DNA of 57,420 nt from a virus: IMG/VR virus record IMGVR_UViG_3300045049_000062, positions 1-57,420 of that record. One strand, given 5' to 3'. This document shows positions 37,802-46,128 of the stretch, piece by piece. The position numbers and the translations under genes were made by a program. Under the pieces are notes generated by a model, which searched no databases, was not told where the DNA came from, and saw only the letters and a list, made by a program, of their open reading frames with translations. Numbering within the stretch: the first letter of the stretch is position 1; the number at the start of each line of letters is the position of its first letter.

Positions 37802-40057
37802 ATGGCGACTAAAAAAGACAAATTCGAGAAACGCGTTCGTAACTACGTCGATAATCTGTTCGGCGTCAGTTCGAACGCGTTCGGTACGACCGGGAATGAT
37901 TCTGGCACTGGATTCGATCCTAGTCAACGTCCAGATGATTATATGCCGACGGACCAGATTGATAAGGACAATGAATTCGATCTTATCCATCTGGTTGATA
38001 AAGCAATCGATCCGCTGACTGGTGTTCCGCGCGATATCAAGATACCAGAAGGTGATTTCAAGGAAGCAAAGAACTTCTTTGATTTCTGCACCAATTTCAG
38101 AGGCTCTGAATCTAAGTTCCCATTCAGTCGGCAGATGCATTTGATGCTCAATCTGTACGCTGAAATCTGCCCTCGTTGCACTCCAAAGAAGTTACTCAAT
38201 ATCCATAACATTCCAGTGGATTTTGAGGGACGTGAGATGAACGAACTGGTGACCATCACAAACTATGGGGTGTGTCCAAAGTGCGGTGGTCAAAAATCTG
38301 ATTTCATCCGCAACAGAGAACTCAACGAATACGTTGAAATGAATTTGTGTATCGGTCAACGTGCCGGTAAGTCGACTACTGTCGGTGCGGGTGCTGAATA
38401 TCTGACACACAAATACCTGATGTATCCACGATTGGCTGGAATCTGCCGTGGTATATCGGCAGCTACCCCGTTGGTAGCTACCTTCGTCGGATATCGATAT
38501 TCAGACGCGTTCAACCTGTTATACAGTCCTATCATCAAGGGTATAGAAGCCAGTCCGTGGTTCACAGAATACCATAAGATGCTAGATCACTATGGTGAGA
38601 AACATGGCCTAGAATTCTATCGCAAGAAAGACGAATTCTTGCGTTATACCCATAAAAACATTGAACTGTGGCCCGCAGGTCCGTCAAAACGAGGTCTTCG
38701 TGGACGTACGCGTTGGCTTACAGCAATTGACGAACTTGGATGGTTTCCGATTGCTGATGCAGTAAAGAAAGGGAAAGGACCTGCTGATCAAGATGATGAT
38801 CGAGAACGCGCATCTGCGGATGGCGTGTACGATGCTCTCGATCGTTCTCTTCTGACCATACGGGAAGAAATGTCGTGGCTCTATCAAAAGGGTCATAATC
38901 GTTTCTTGCAAGCGTACGCAATGAACGTGTCGAGCCCTAGTTCTCAAGCAGACAAGATTACACGTCTTGTAGAAGAGAATAAGAATAGCGACACGAACTT
39001 TGCGCTACGTCTTCCTACATGGGAAATAAATCCGTATCTACCACGCACGTCTAAGCGTATTGTCAATGCCTATCGCAAAGATCCAGTTGCGGCCGAGCGT
39101 GACTATGGAGCGAATCCGCCGCTGAACGCTGCATCGTTCATCATGCAAGAAGAGGCAGAACGCGCGTTCTTGGGTCCAAATCGTGCATCTGTCACAGTGC
39201 TTACTAAGCGCATCAACGATGTTATGCGTCAAGGTGCTCGGATAGAGACATCGAGCGCTCCACAGCCCTGTCCCGCCAGTTTAATGTCGCTGGACGCTGG
39301 CTTGACGAATAACAGTTTTGCTGTGACTGTTCTCCAGCTGCAGGAACTTCAGGTTGGTAAGATCGAGAGTATCGTAGTCAATGTCCCGGTAGTGATCGAA
39401 ATCCAACCACGGAAAGGACATAAACTCCATTATCCAATGATCTACAAGAATGTGTTGAAGCCTCTGATCGAACAGTTCAATGTTCGTTATTTATTCGCCG
39501 ATCGTTGGAATTCGATTACTACACTTGACACGGCAATGGAAGATTTCGCTGCTACCAAATTGATTGCCGATCAATACAGTGTCAAGTATTCAGATTTCAT
39601 CCAAACGAAATCGTATGTAGAAGAAGGTAAATTGATCTTACCAAAACTGGAAATGGATGGCGAAGCAATTCGTCGTGTAGACAGTTATCCAGAATACTTT
39701 CTTGGAAAACCGGCCGCCCATTTATTGTTCCAGATGATAACCGTAAAGGACATGGGAAAGACGGTTATCAAGGGGGATGCATATACTGATGATATTTTCC
39801 GCGCACTGGTATTAGGGGTATCTAGAATCCTAGACGAGAAAATCAAACCAGAAATCTTGAAAATGACTTCGTTGATTACTCGTCCTCGATTGACAGGAGC
39901 AATCGGAGCTGGTCGTAGTACACCCGTCGGGCAGATCAGTAATCCGTTGCACACTTACGCAATAGGAAATTCTCAAACAAGATTGCTGCCTGCTGCTCGT
40001 CCTGCTACAGGCGGAAATAGTGTCGTAATCCGGCATGGTCGCAGCGGAGGCTTTTAA
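37802..40057 (+). CDS. Terminase large subunit
   Basis: 751 residues from the ATG at 37802, chosen for AAGGA eight bases upstream; an ATG at 37775 overlaps the previous gene but lacks a ribosome-binding site. ATPase motifs: GQRAGKS (185-191, Walker A) and WLTAIDELGWF (309-311 acidic, Walker B). The nuclease part begins with MSLDAGLTNNSFAV and YLFADRWNS, Asp-bearing strands of the RNase H-like domain. A Cys4 pair set (C123, C126, C158, C161) sits just before Walker A and probably binds zinc. It packages phage DNA into the prohead through the portal encoded downstream. Confidence 0.85.
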   Translation: MATKKDKFEKRVRNYVDNLFGVSSNAFGTTGNDSGTGFDPSQRPDDYMPTDQIDKDNEFDLIHLVDKAIDPLTGVPRDIKIPEGDFKEAKNFFDFCTNFRGSESKFPFSRQMHLMLNLYAEICPRCTPKKLLNIHNIPVDFEGREMNELVTITNYGVCPKCGGQKSDFIRNRELNEYVEMNLCIGQRAGKSTTVGAGAEYLTHKYLMYPRLAGICRGISAATPLVATFVGYRYSDAFNLLYSPIIKGIEASPWFTEYHKMLDHYGEKHGLEFYRKKDEFLRYTHKNIELWPAGPSKRGLRGRTRWLTAIDELGWFPIADAVKKGKGPADQDDDRERASADGVYDALDRSLLTIREEMSWLYQKGHNRFLQAYAMNVSSPSSQADKITRLVEENKNSDTNFALRLPTWEINPYLPRTSKRIVNAYRKDPVAAERDYGANPPLNAASFIMQEEAERAFLGPNRASVTVLTKRINDVMRQGARIETSSAPQPCPASLMSLDAGLTNNSFAVTVLQLQELQVGKIESIVVNVPVVIEIQPRKGHKLHYPMIYKNVLKPLIEQFNVRYLFADRWNSITTLDTAMEDFAATKLIADQYSVKYSDFIQTKSYVEEGKLILPKLEMDGEAIRRVDSYPEYFLGKPAAHLLFQMITVKDMGKTVIKGDAYTDDIFRALVLGVSRILDEKIKPEILKMTSLITRPRLTGAIGAGRSTPVGQISNPLHTYAIGNSQTRLLPAARPATGGNSVVIRHGRSGGF

Positions 40058-40069
40058 TTTGATGTAGCT

Positions 40070-40101
40070 GCGTCTCAGGTGATCAATACACCTCGAGACG
40101 C
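40070..40101 (+). other. Strong RNA hairpin between terminase and next gene
   Basis: GCGTCTCAGGTG (40070-40081) pairs with CACCTCGAGACGC (40089-40101) with one bulged C and a seven-base loop. No T-run follows, so it is not a standard terminator. It may stabilise an mRNA end or modulate translation of the downstream gene. Confidence 0.55.
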
Positions 40102-40126
40102 GTTCCCAATTTCAGGAGCGTCAATT

Positions 40127-40429
40127 ATGACAGAACGCATTATCCCAGACGTAATGAAACCAGAACAAGCAAAATCCGAGACTGCTGCTGAGAACATTAA
40201 TCCAATGTTTGAAGAACAACGAGCAACTGATGAAGAATGCCTAGATTGTGCATCTGGTCGTTTGCATGAGCATACAAAGAAAGAAACTGCACGAATGGAG
40301 AACGTTCGAGAAGGTATTTGTCCTTCATGCGGTGAACAAATGCGTCTCAGTGTAGCGAACGGTATTCCCGTTCACGTGTGCATGGAACATAGTGTGGTAA
40401 TGCCACTGCGCGATCCGGAGCCAATCTAA
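40127..40429 (+). CDS. Small zinc-finger hypothetical protein
   Basis: 100 residues from the ATG at 40127, with CAGGAG nine to fourteen bases upstream. Contains CPSCGEQM and VCMEH, a possible zinc site, and an acidic N-terminus. TAATG overlap with the portal gene downstream suggests co-translation. Function unknown. Confidence 0.62.
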   Translation: MTERIIPDVMKPEQAKSETAAENINPMFEEQRATDEECLDCASGRLHEHTKKETARMENVREGICPSCGEQMRLSVANGIPVHVCMEHSVVMPLRDPEPI

Positions 40430-42357
40430 TGTTTGGAACAGGACGTCGGTTCTCGGTAACCGGCAATAATCTAAAAGTGAGTCGTGCACAAAGTCCTGTC
40501 CAGACGAAGGCGGTGACAGCACGACATAAAGAAGAAGCTTTCATTTACGGAGGTGCATCGTTAGGTGTCGGATTTAACGCCGGAAACACCAACATGCAGA
40601 TCACTGCGGGCGGAATGATCCAGCAAGTCGGGATGCTTGCCGGACTTGTGCCGCAGAATGAAAAACTGCTTCGCAAGTTCTATCGCGACATATACTACTA
40701 TGATTCGGTAGGTGGATCCGCGGCTGATATGCTGTCAACTTTCCCGTTTTCTGATTTCACCTTGACAGGTGTTGATCAGGATCGTGTAGACAAGTATCTA
40801 GAATCGATGGTGCGCCTGAACATTCGCCAATTGATGCCGAGCGTTACCTTAGGTTATTTGGTAGACGGCGAATATTGCTCAAGTCTGATCTTCAATCAGA
40901 AAGAGAAAGTGTTTGTCGACATGATCAACTATCCAGTTGATGATTGCAATGTCGAACACACCGCATTCTTGGGTCTTGATCCAATCATTACCGTAAAGAC
41001 AAACGAAGCTCTTCGTCGCTTTATTCAGAGTGATAATAGACAGGCAAAGGCGTTGCGAAATGTGCTGCCAAAGTCTCTGATGGCTGTTTTGCAAGAACCA
41101 AGCTTTGAGCTCGATCCGCTAACTGCTCTATACGTAGCGCGTCGCACGATTCCTGGTTCTGAACCTCTCTCATGGTTGAAACGTCTGTTGCCTGCCTATT
41201 TGTTCGAGCGTACTATGTATCGCACAACATTGGTTGAGGCACAGCGTCGTGTGCGCGCTATGTTGCACGTAGCGATGGGCGACGATGTACACGAATTCAC
41301 TCCCGAAGAAATGGCGGAAACAGTCAACCAGTTCCAGTTGGCTGATCAAGACCCGTTGGGTGCTGTTGTTGGTACACGAAACAATGTTCAAGCACAGGAA
41401 ATCCGTCAGGGCGGTGATTTCTGGAAGTGGACAGACGTGATCGACAACTTGACGCCATACAAACTACGTTGCCTTGGCATCTCAGAAGCCTTCTTGGCCG
41501 GTGACAGCAATTACTCAAACGTAGAAACTGGCATGTCGGTGTTCATGGAGAACACCGACGCGTTGCGCAGCTATCTAACGTATGAGGTTCTGACCAACAA
41601 GGTGTTCCCAATTGTTGCGGTTGCAAACGACTTCTTCAAACCAGGAAAGACTGTAGATACAGAAACTCGTCGTCGGATGACCTTCCAGCTTTCGAACCAC
41701 AATGATCTAGATATACCTACTGTTCGTTGGCACAAACGTTTGGAAGCCAAGTCTGAAGAAAACATGATGGATCTGTTAGATCAGCTGTCGACAAAGGGAT
41801 TCCCGATTCCGCTTCGTATGTGGGCTGCTGCGGCAAAGGTTGATATCAATAGTTTGTTGCAAGATCTTGAACAAGACGAGCTGTTGAAGAAGCAGATTGA
41901 GAGTATTACTGGACAACCAGCAGACAAAATTGGTGTTCCAATGGTAGACGCTGATGGAAACCCGATTGATGGTGGATCTGGAGCGGGCGGCGCTGGATCT
42001 AACGAAGACTTTGATGACTATGACGATGAAGACAGCAGCGACGGTGGTAGTGATAGTCGTCCTGGAGCAGGGTTTGGCGGCGGTGCAGAAGAAGCCTCGT
42101 TACGCAGCCTAACGTCCAGGGGAGGAATTCGTCGCGTGCCTTTGCTAAGCCGTAAGTTCAGCGAGCATCAGTCTGAGATAAAAGGTCAGACGAAGACGGG
42201 AAAGCCGAAATACATCATCAATCAGGCGCGCGCATCTAGAGAAATGAATAGCCTGATTGTGAAAGCAGCTATGGAACTTTCACGTCATCCAGAACGCAAA
42301 GCAAGAGTATTGAGCGACCTTCGTAAGAAGGCTGGCAAGATTCCAAAGCTAATCTAA
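40429..42357 (+). CDS. Portal protein
   Basis: 642 residues, directly after the terminase as is usual. The sequence has portal-like features: RKFYRDIYYYDSVGGSAADML, a long helical centre, and LGISEAFLAGDSNYSNVETGM followed by VLTNKVFPI, which resembles the clip/stem segment and the conserved helix of large myovirus portals. A Gly/Asp-rich linker near residues 510-555 separates a basic C-terminal tail. The portal forms the dodecameric DNA entry ring and anchors the tail. The call relies on size, neighbour and layout. Confidence 0.75.
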   Translation: MFGTGRRFSVTGNNLKVSRAQSPVQTKAVTARHKEEAFIYGGASLGVGFNAGNTNMQITAGGMIQQVGMLAGLVPQNEKLLRKFYRDIYYYDSVGGSAADMLSTFPFSDFTLTGVDQDRVDKYLESMVRLNIRQLMPSVTLGYLVDGEYCSSLIFNQKEKVFVDMINYPVDDCNVEHTAFLGLDPIITVKTNEALRRFIQSDNRQAKALRNVLPKSLMAVLQEPSFELDPLTALYVARRTIPGSEPLSWLKRLLPAYLFERTMYRTTLVEAQRRVRAMLHVAMGDDVHEFTPEEMAETVNQFQLADQDPLGAVVGTRNNVQAQEIRQGGDFWKWTDVIDNLTPYKLRCLGISEAFLAGDSNYSNVETGMSVFMENTDALRSYLTYEVLTNKVFPIVAVANDFFKPGKTVDTETRRRMTFQLSNHNDLDIPTVRWHKRLEAKSEENMMDLLDQLSTKGFPIPLRMWAAAAKVDINSLLQDLEQDELLKKQIESITGQPADKIGVPMVDADGNPIDGGSGAGGAGSNEDFDDYDDEDSSDGGSDSRPGAGFGGGAEEASLRSLTSRGGIRRVPLLSRKFSEHQSEIKGQTKTGKPKYIINQARASREMNSLIVKAAMELSRHPERKARVLSDLRKKAGKIPKLI

Positions 42358-42367
42358 GGTTATAGAA

Positions 42368-43798
42368 ATGGAATATATCGGCAAGCGAGCTGCTGCTCGT
42401 GTAACTGCATTTCGACAGCTAGAAACTGCAGATTGGTGGCAAGAGCTAAGCCCCGAGGGGCAAGCAGAGTACCTGAAAGAACATCCAGACTCAAAGAAAG
42501 CAAAAGAAATACACGAACAGCGTAAGCAGGCTCAGCTAAAGAGACCTTCGATCAAGACGCATGAAGACCATCTGGAGAAGCAAGAACATCCAGACATGGT
42601 AAAACATGCAGATGATCATCCAAAGAATATAGAACATCTACATCCTGATGCGCAGAAGTTCTTTAAGGAAGGTCAAGACAAACCTGGATCACCTGAACGC
42701 AAGGCCGCAGGATCTGCCATTAAAAAGATGGCGTCTAAGATCATGCAGGCTACGAAGAAAGCTGCTGCTCATAACGTCAAAGAGTGGAAGCATGGCGTAA
42801 AGGGAATTGCAAAAGCCATTCATGGAAAGAAGCTTTCGGATCACGAGAAGGAAGGCGTAAAGGCAATCATTAAAGATGTGCTGGTCACAGCTGGCATCGT
42901 AGCAGTAGGCGGTGGTCTTGCCCATGGCGTATTGGCGGCAATGGCACACGTAGGTCGTGATCTTCTGGCCGAGACAATGTTCAAGACAATTGCGCATGGC
43001 ATCATTGAGCATGGAACAGAAGTAGCGTCGACAGAAAATGTATCTGCAGCCGCAATAGCATTCACTGCGTTGGTACACGAAGTGTTGGCCGATGCAGATC
43101 TAGAAGAAGCTGCAGGAAAGTTACCACTCAAGAAGGGTAAGAAAAATGATAAGAAGACCAAAAAGTCGGAGAAAGACGATTCCAAGTCAAAGAGCAAGAA
43201 GCTCGATGACAGAGAGAAAGAGGATGAAGAGAATTCTGACTCGGATGATAATGGCGGAACGTCGGAAGACGAGGATTCCGAGTTATCGTCTGAGTCGGAT
43301 GATGTACCATCCAATGGAACCGAAGAAGACGATAAAGCTGACGACCACGACCCTGAGACTCAAGAAGCTATTACGCAGGTCATCTCCTTCCTTGCGAAAT
43401 TCGCTGAGCAGGGTAAGATACCCAAGGAGGCTTGGCTAGCAGCGGCCTCGGAAGAGCCGATGGAAGACGGCAAAATCTTTCCAGACGGCGAACCATCTAA
43501 GGAAGAGGACGAAGATGAACTTGAGTCTGAAGAAGATGGTGTAAATGAAATCGATGAAGACGCCGAGGATGATGACGGGCCAGAAGGCGACGGGGCTACA
43601 ATTGAAGATAAAGTTAAGCAGAAGAACCCGGATGATCCACCAAAGAATCCGAAGCTTAAGAACAAGGATAAAACAGAAGATGAAGAAGGAGACGAGGATG
43701 ATAATACATCAGAAGACGATGACTCGGAAATCGATGAGACACCGTCGAAGAAGGTAGATAAATCCAAGAAGTTCCCTCCTAAGAAAGACAAGGAGTAA
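42368..43798 (+). CDS. Putative prohead scaffold/core protein
   Basis: 476 residues in two parts. The N-terminal 240 are basic and helical, starting with a WWQELSPEGQAEYLKEHPDSK motif seen at the start of phage head-assembly proteins, then a hydrophobic Ala/Gly-rich stretch (KDVLVTAGIVAVGGGLAHGVL). The last 230 are extremely Asp/Glu/Ser/Lys-rich and low complexity. Acidic disordered proteins after the portal are often scaffolds. Its antisense frames give long serine-rich readings that are artefacts of the repeats. Confidence 0.52.
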   Translation: MEYIGKRAAARVTAFRQLETADWWQELSPEGQAEYLKEHPDSKKAKEIHEQRKQAQLKRPSIKTHEDHLEKQEHPDMVKHADDHPKNIEHLHPDAQKFFKEGQDKPGSPERKAAGSAIKKMASKIMQATKKAAAHNVKEWKHGVKGIAKAIHGKKLSDHEKEGVKAIIKDVLVTAGIVAVGGGLAHGVLAAMAHVGRDLLAETMFKTIAHGIIEHGTEVASTENVSAAAIAFTALVHEVLADADLEEAAGKLPLKKGKKNDKKTKKSEKDDSKSKSKKLDDREKEDEENSDSDDNGGTSEDEDSELSSESDDVPSNGTEEDDKADDHDPETQEAITQVISFLAKFAEQGKIPKEAWLAAASEEPMEDGKIFPDGEPSKEEDEDELESEEDGVNEIDEDAEDDDGPEGDGATIEDKVKQKNPDDPPKNPKLKNKDKTEDEEGDEDDNTSEDDDSEIDETPSKKVDKSKKFPPKKDKE

Positions 43799-43800
43799 TC

Positions 43801-44274
43801 ATGGATGTCTACAAATTGGGCCTAGTGTCCGATACGTGGACTGATCAAGTCAAGACACGTGCGGTGCGCGAGGTCTTGACTGTTGCTCGGTTAGCACGTT
43901 TGGAAGGACTCCAGTTGATAGTCGGGGCAAACGTTGATCTAAAAGCACTCCTCGGTGGAATTTTCGACATTACTATTGCTGAAGACATGATGGGTTGTGA
44001 TACTTATCGTGTATACATCGACTACGAAAACCGTGTAGCTTCTGATTCTGACGTCGCTGATCCATTAGCTGTGTTAGACAGATTGCCAGAAGACGCAGAC
44101 TATGAGTTGGTTGAGCTAAACAAAGGCAAACCATTGCCAGGACTTGTGATCGACAAAGATCCATACGGCGGATGCTTGCCGGAGAACAAGGACATCCAAA
44201 TCATTCAACCGATCATCGACCTAAATCGTCCACCACCTCCTGCAGTTCGCAATCCAGAGGACTACCTGTACTAG
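43801..44274 (+). CDS. Hypothetical virion-region protein
   Basis: 157 residues, alpha/beta, with a Pro-rich C-terminus (NRPPPPAVRNPEDYLY). No motif. It lies between the scaffold-like gene and several small genes. Confidence 0.6.
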   Translation: MDVYKLGLVSDTWTDQVKTRAVREVLTVARLARLEGLQLIVGANVDLKALLGGIFDITIAEDMMGCDTYRVYIDYENRVASDSDVADPLAVLDRLPEDADYELVELNKGKPLPGLVIDKDPYGGCLPENKDIQIIQPIIDLNRPPPPAVRNPEDYLY

Positions 44275-44290
44275 AATAAACATCAATATC

Positions 44291-44398
44291 ATGGGCTGGA
44301 AAATTCTTGCGTTTGTAATATGGTCAATCGCATGCATCGTTTTGGGTGCATATAATCAATTCGCCGTGTATCTGGCCCTTGCGATTGTGGGCCTTTAA
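44291..44398 (+). CDS. Small membrane protein
   Basis: 35 residues, almost entirely hydrophobic: ILAFVIWSIACIVLGAY followed by YLALAIVGL. One or two membrane passes. No strong ribosome-binding site, so confidence is limited. Function unknown. Confidence 0.5.
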   Translation: MGWKILAFVIWSIACIVLGAYNQFAVYLALAIVGL

Positions 44399-44417
44399 CC
44401 TAAATTTGGAACACAAA

Positions 44418-44660
44418 ATGCACAATATTTTCCAACAACGTCCTGGAATTGGAACTGCGCGAGCTTCTGACCTGCAACGACCAGCGTGGACTCCGCCACG
44501 CGAACAGCGTGAAGCTGGTGAATGGGAACAATGCCATTGCGATTGTCATCGTCGTCCAGGACAGGTCAAGCATGTAATTGCCTGCTGCACAGGAGGTTGG
44601 AAACAAACTCTCAAAGGCCGGATGAACGAAAAGAAGAGTAAACAAGAGGCAGCCAAATGA
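44418..44660 (+). CDS. Small Cys/His protein, tandem paralogue 1
   Basis: 80 residues from the ATG at 44418. The core EWEQCHCDCHRRPG, then HVIACCTGGWKQTLKG has the pattern CxCDCH...CC.GGWK also found in the next gene. Likely a zinc or metal-binding module. The ATGA overlap with the next gene shows they are co-translated. Confidence 0.6.
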   Translation: MHNIFQQRPGIGTARASDLQRPAWTPPREQREAGEWEQCHCDCHRRPGQVKHVIACCTGGWKQTLKGRMNEKKSKQEAAK

Positions 44661-44938
44661 GCATCATGCCTCCGACCCGTCGTGAAATCGATTTTAGCTG
44701 GATGTTCAATCCACCTGTAGAAGAGATGAATGCTGGATGGTGGGAACAGTGTACCTGTGATTGTCATTACACAAACGCTGTTCATTGTATGCCATGTTGT
44801 CAAGGTGGATGGAAGCTGACATTCACCGGAATTATTGAGCGCCAAAAGAAAAGGGAACGAGAGCAAGAAGTCCGCGCCCGTAAAGAACAACGTGCTGCCC
44901 TGTATAAACCGACACACGGTGGATATCCAAATGTCTAA
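44657..44938 (+). CDS. Small Cys/His protein, tandem paralogue 2
   Basis: 93 residues. WWEQCTCDCHYTN and HCMPCCQGGWKLTFTG align with the preceding protein (EQCxCDCH and CCxGGWKxTxxG), so this is a tandem duplicate with a different tail: a long Arg/Glu/Lys helix. Function unknown. Confidence 0.6.
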   Translation: MSIMPPTRREIDFSWMFNPPVEEMNAGWWEQCTCDCHYTNAVHCMPCCQGGWKLTFTGIIERQKKREREQEVRARKEQRAALYKPTHGGYPNV

Positions 44939-45269
44939 AGCAAGAATAATGGTTAACGCGATATTGTCTAACAACCAAGGTCGCGTAACGAATACATGGC
45001 TGTCAAATAGGGAAAATGGTTGTGTCAAAGTAAACTTTCAATATAATGATGACGTAGATTCAAAACATTGGGTCCTAATAAAGGAACCAGAACACGATGT
45101 TGTGATGTTCCAAGGAAGTGATTGTCGTTGGCGTGCTCTACCGACAGATGAGTCCGACACGGATCTGTTGGAAGCCATTGAACCTATTTCGTTTTTCTTG
45201 ACTTTTAATCGAGAAGAAAAGACCCCAATTGAACATGTCCGTGACGTAGTGAGGATGTTTGGTGGCTAG
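44931..45269 (+). CDS. Hypothetical protein
   Basis: 112 residues from the ATG at 44931, overlapping the previous gene by eight bases. Beta-rich (GCVKVNFQYNDDVDSKHWVLIKE). No family recognised. Confidence 0.58.
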   Translation: MSKARIMVNAILSNNQGRVTNTWLSNRENGCVKVNFQYNDDVDSKHWVLIKEPEHDVVMFQGSDCRWRALPTDESDTDLLEAIEPISFFLTFNREEKTPIEHVRDVVRMFGG

Positions 45270-45801
45270 AGGTAAGTTGTTCCTAGTGCGTCACGGTGAA
45301 AGCATGGGTAATGCTTGGCCTGAGGCCTATCGTGCCGATGAGCGCAACTTCTTGACCCCACAAGGGGTTCTGCAATCACAGTTGGTCGGTGGATGGTTTG
45401 CTCGCATGGGATATAAGTTCGATCATTTGTATTCCAGCAATCTGACACGCGCTCGTCATACTATGGCCGTTATCTTACATGAAACTGGGTGGAAGCGTCC
45501 GTGGATCAATCTGCCGTCTTTAAATGAGATGTCGGATCCAGACAATCCAGAAGAAGAGGCCAGAGTACGAGGCGCGTTCCACAACATCATTAACACATGG
45601 ACTGACGGTGACATGTTGATCGTCAGTCATTATCATTGCATGCAGGTTATGTTTGAATACCTGCCTGTCGAACGGAAGAACATAGAAAGTTATGGGGGAC
45701 GTCGTGTAGGAAATGGGGTTCCATTCATGTGGGATCCAGATCCAGAACACGAGTGGCGTATCACGTGCCCCGACATGACACAGATAGGTGAACAAACTTG
45801 A
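45262..45801 (+). CDS. Histidine phosphatase (phosphoglycerate-mutase-like)
   Basis: 179 residues from the GTG at 45262 (GAGG seven bases upstream; TTG at 45259 is an alternative). FLVRHGES gives the catalytic RHG motif (10-12), LYSSNLTRARHTM the second Arg, and MLIVSHYHCM the second catalytic His. The fold transfers phosphate through phospho-His; substrates range from sugar phosphates to nucleotides and proteins. It overlaps the preceding gene by eight bases. Another phosphatase is at 4652-5155. Confidence 0.85.
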   Translation: MARGKLFLVRHGESMGNAWPEAYRADERNFLTPQGVLQSQLVGGWFARMGYKFDHLYSSNLTRARHTMAVILHETGWKRPWINLPSLNEMSDPDNPEEEARVRGAFHNIINTWTDGDMLIVSHYHCMQVMFEYLPVERKNIESYGGRRVGNGVPFMWDPDPEHEWRITCPDMTQIGEQT

Positions 45802-45841
45802 AATAGCAGTATCATTCACATCTAACATTCAGGGAAGTATC

Positions 45842-46117
45842 ATGAGCAGTAGCGACTTCGACCTACTCAAGACGGTGTTTACATACGCGTGGCCAATAGT
45901 CATCGGTATAAGCACCTACTTGTGGAAACTACAGAACGAAAAGATCGAGTCGATTAAGAAGGCCGCAAAAGAAGAAGCTGATGACATCAAGGCCGAAATG
46001 GAAAGACAACGCGACAACATTGCTAAGCTATTTGACGCAGACACTGCAATTCGTAGCGAGGCTGAAAAGCGTCATATAGAAATCATGCGTGACATCAACA
46101 ACATGGTTCGCAAGTAA
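45842..46117 (+). CDS. Membrane-anchored coiled-coil protein
   Basis: 91 residues from the ATG at 45842, with GGAAG upstream. A membrane segment (VFTYAWPIVIGISTYLW) is followed by a Lys/Glu/Ala coiled coil. Similar in layout to an i-spanin or small tail-tube accessory protein; function unknown. Confidence 0.62.
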   Translation: MSSSDFDLLKTVFTYAWPIVIGISTYLWKLQNEKIESIKKAAKEEADDIKAEMERQRDNIAKLFDADTAIRSEAEKRHIEIMRDINNMVRK

Positions 46118-46128
46118 CGAGAGTAAGA

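Noticed and set aside
42689-43791. Long serine-rich open frames on the minus strand opposite the scaffold-like gene
   Set aside because: They are mirror readings of GAA/GAT/AAG repeats in the acidic low-complexity gene; no ribosome-binding site and no neighbour logic.
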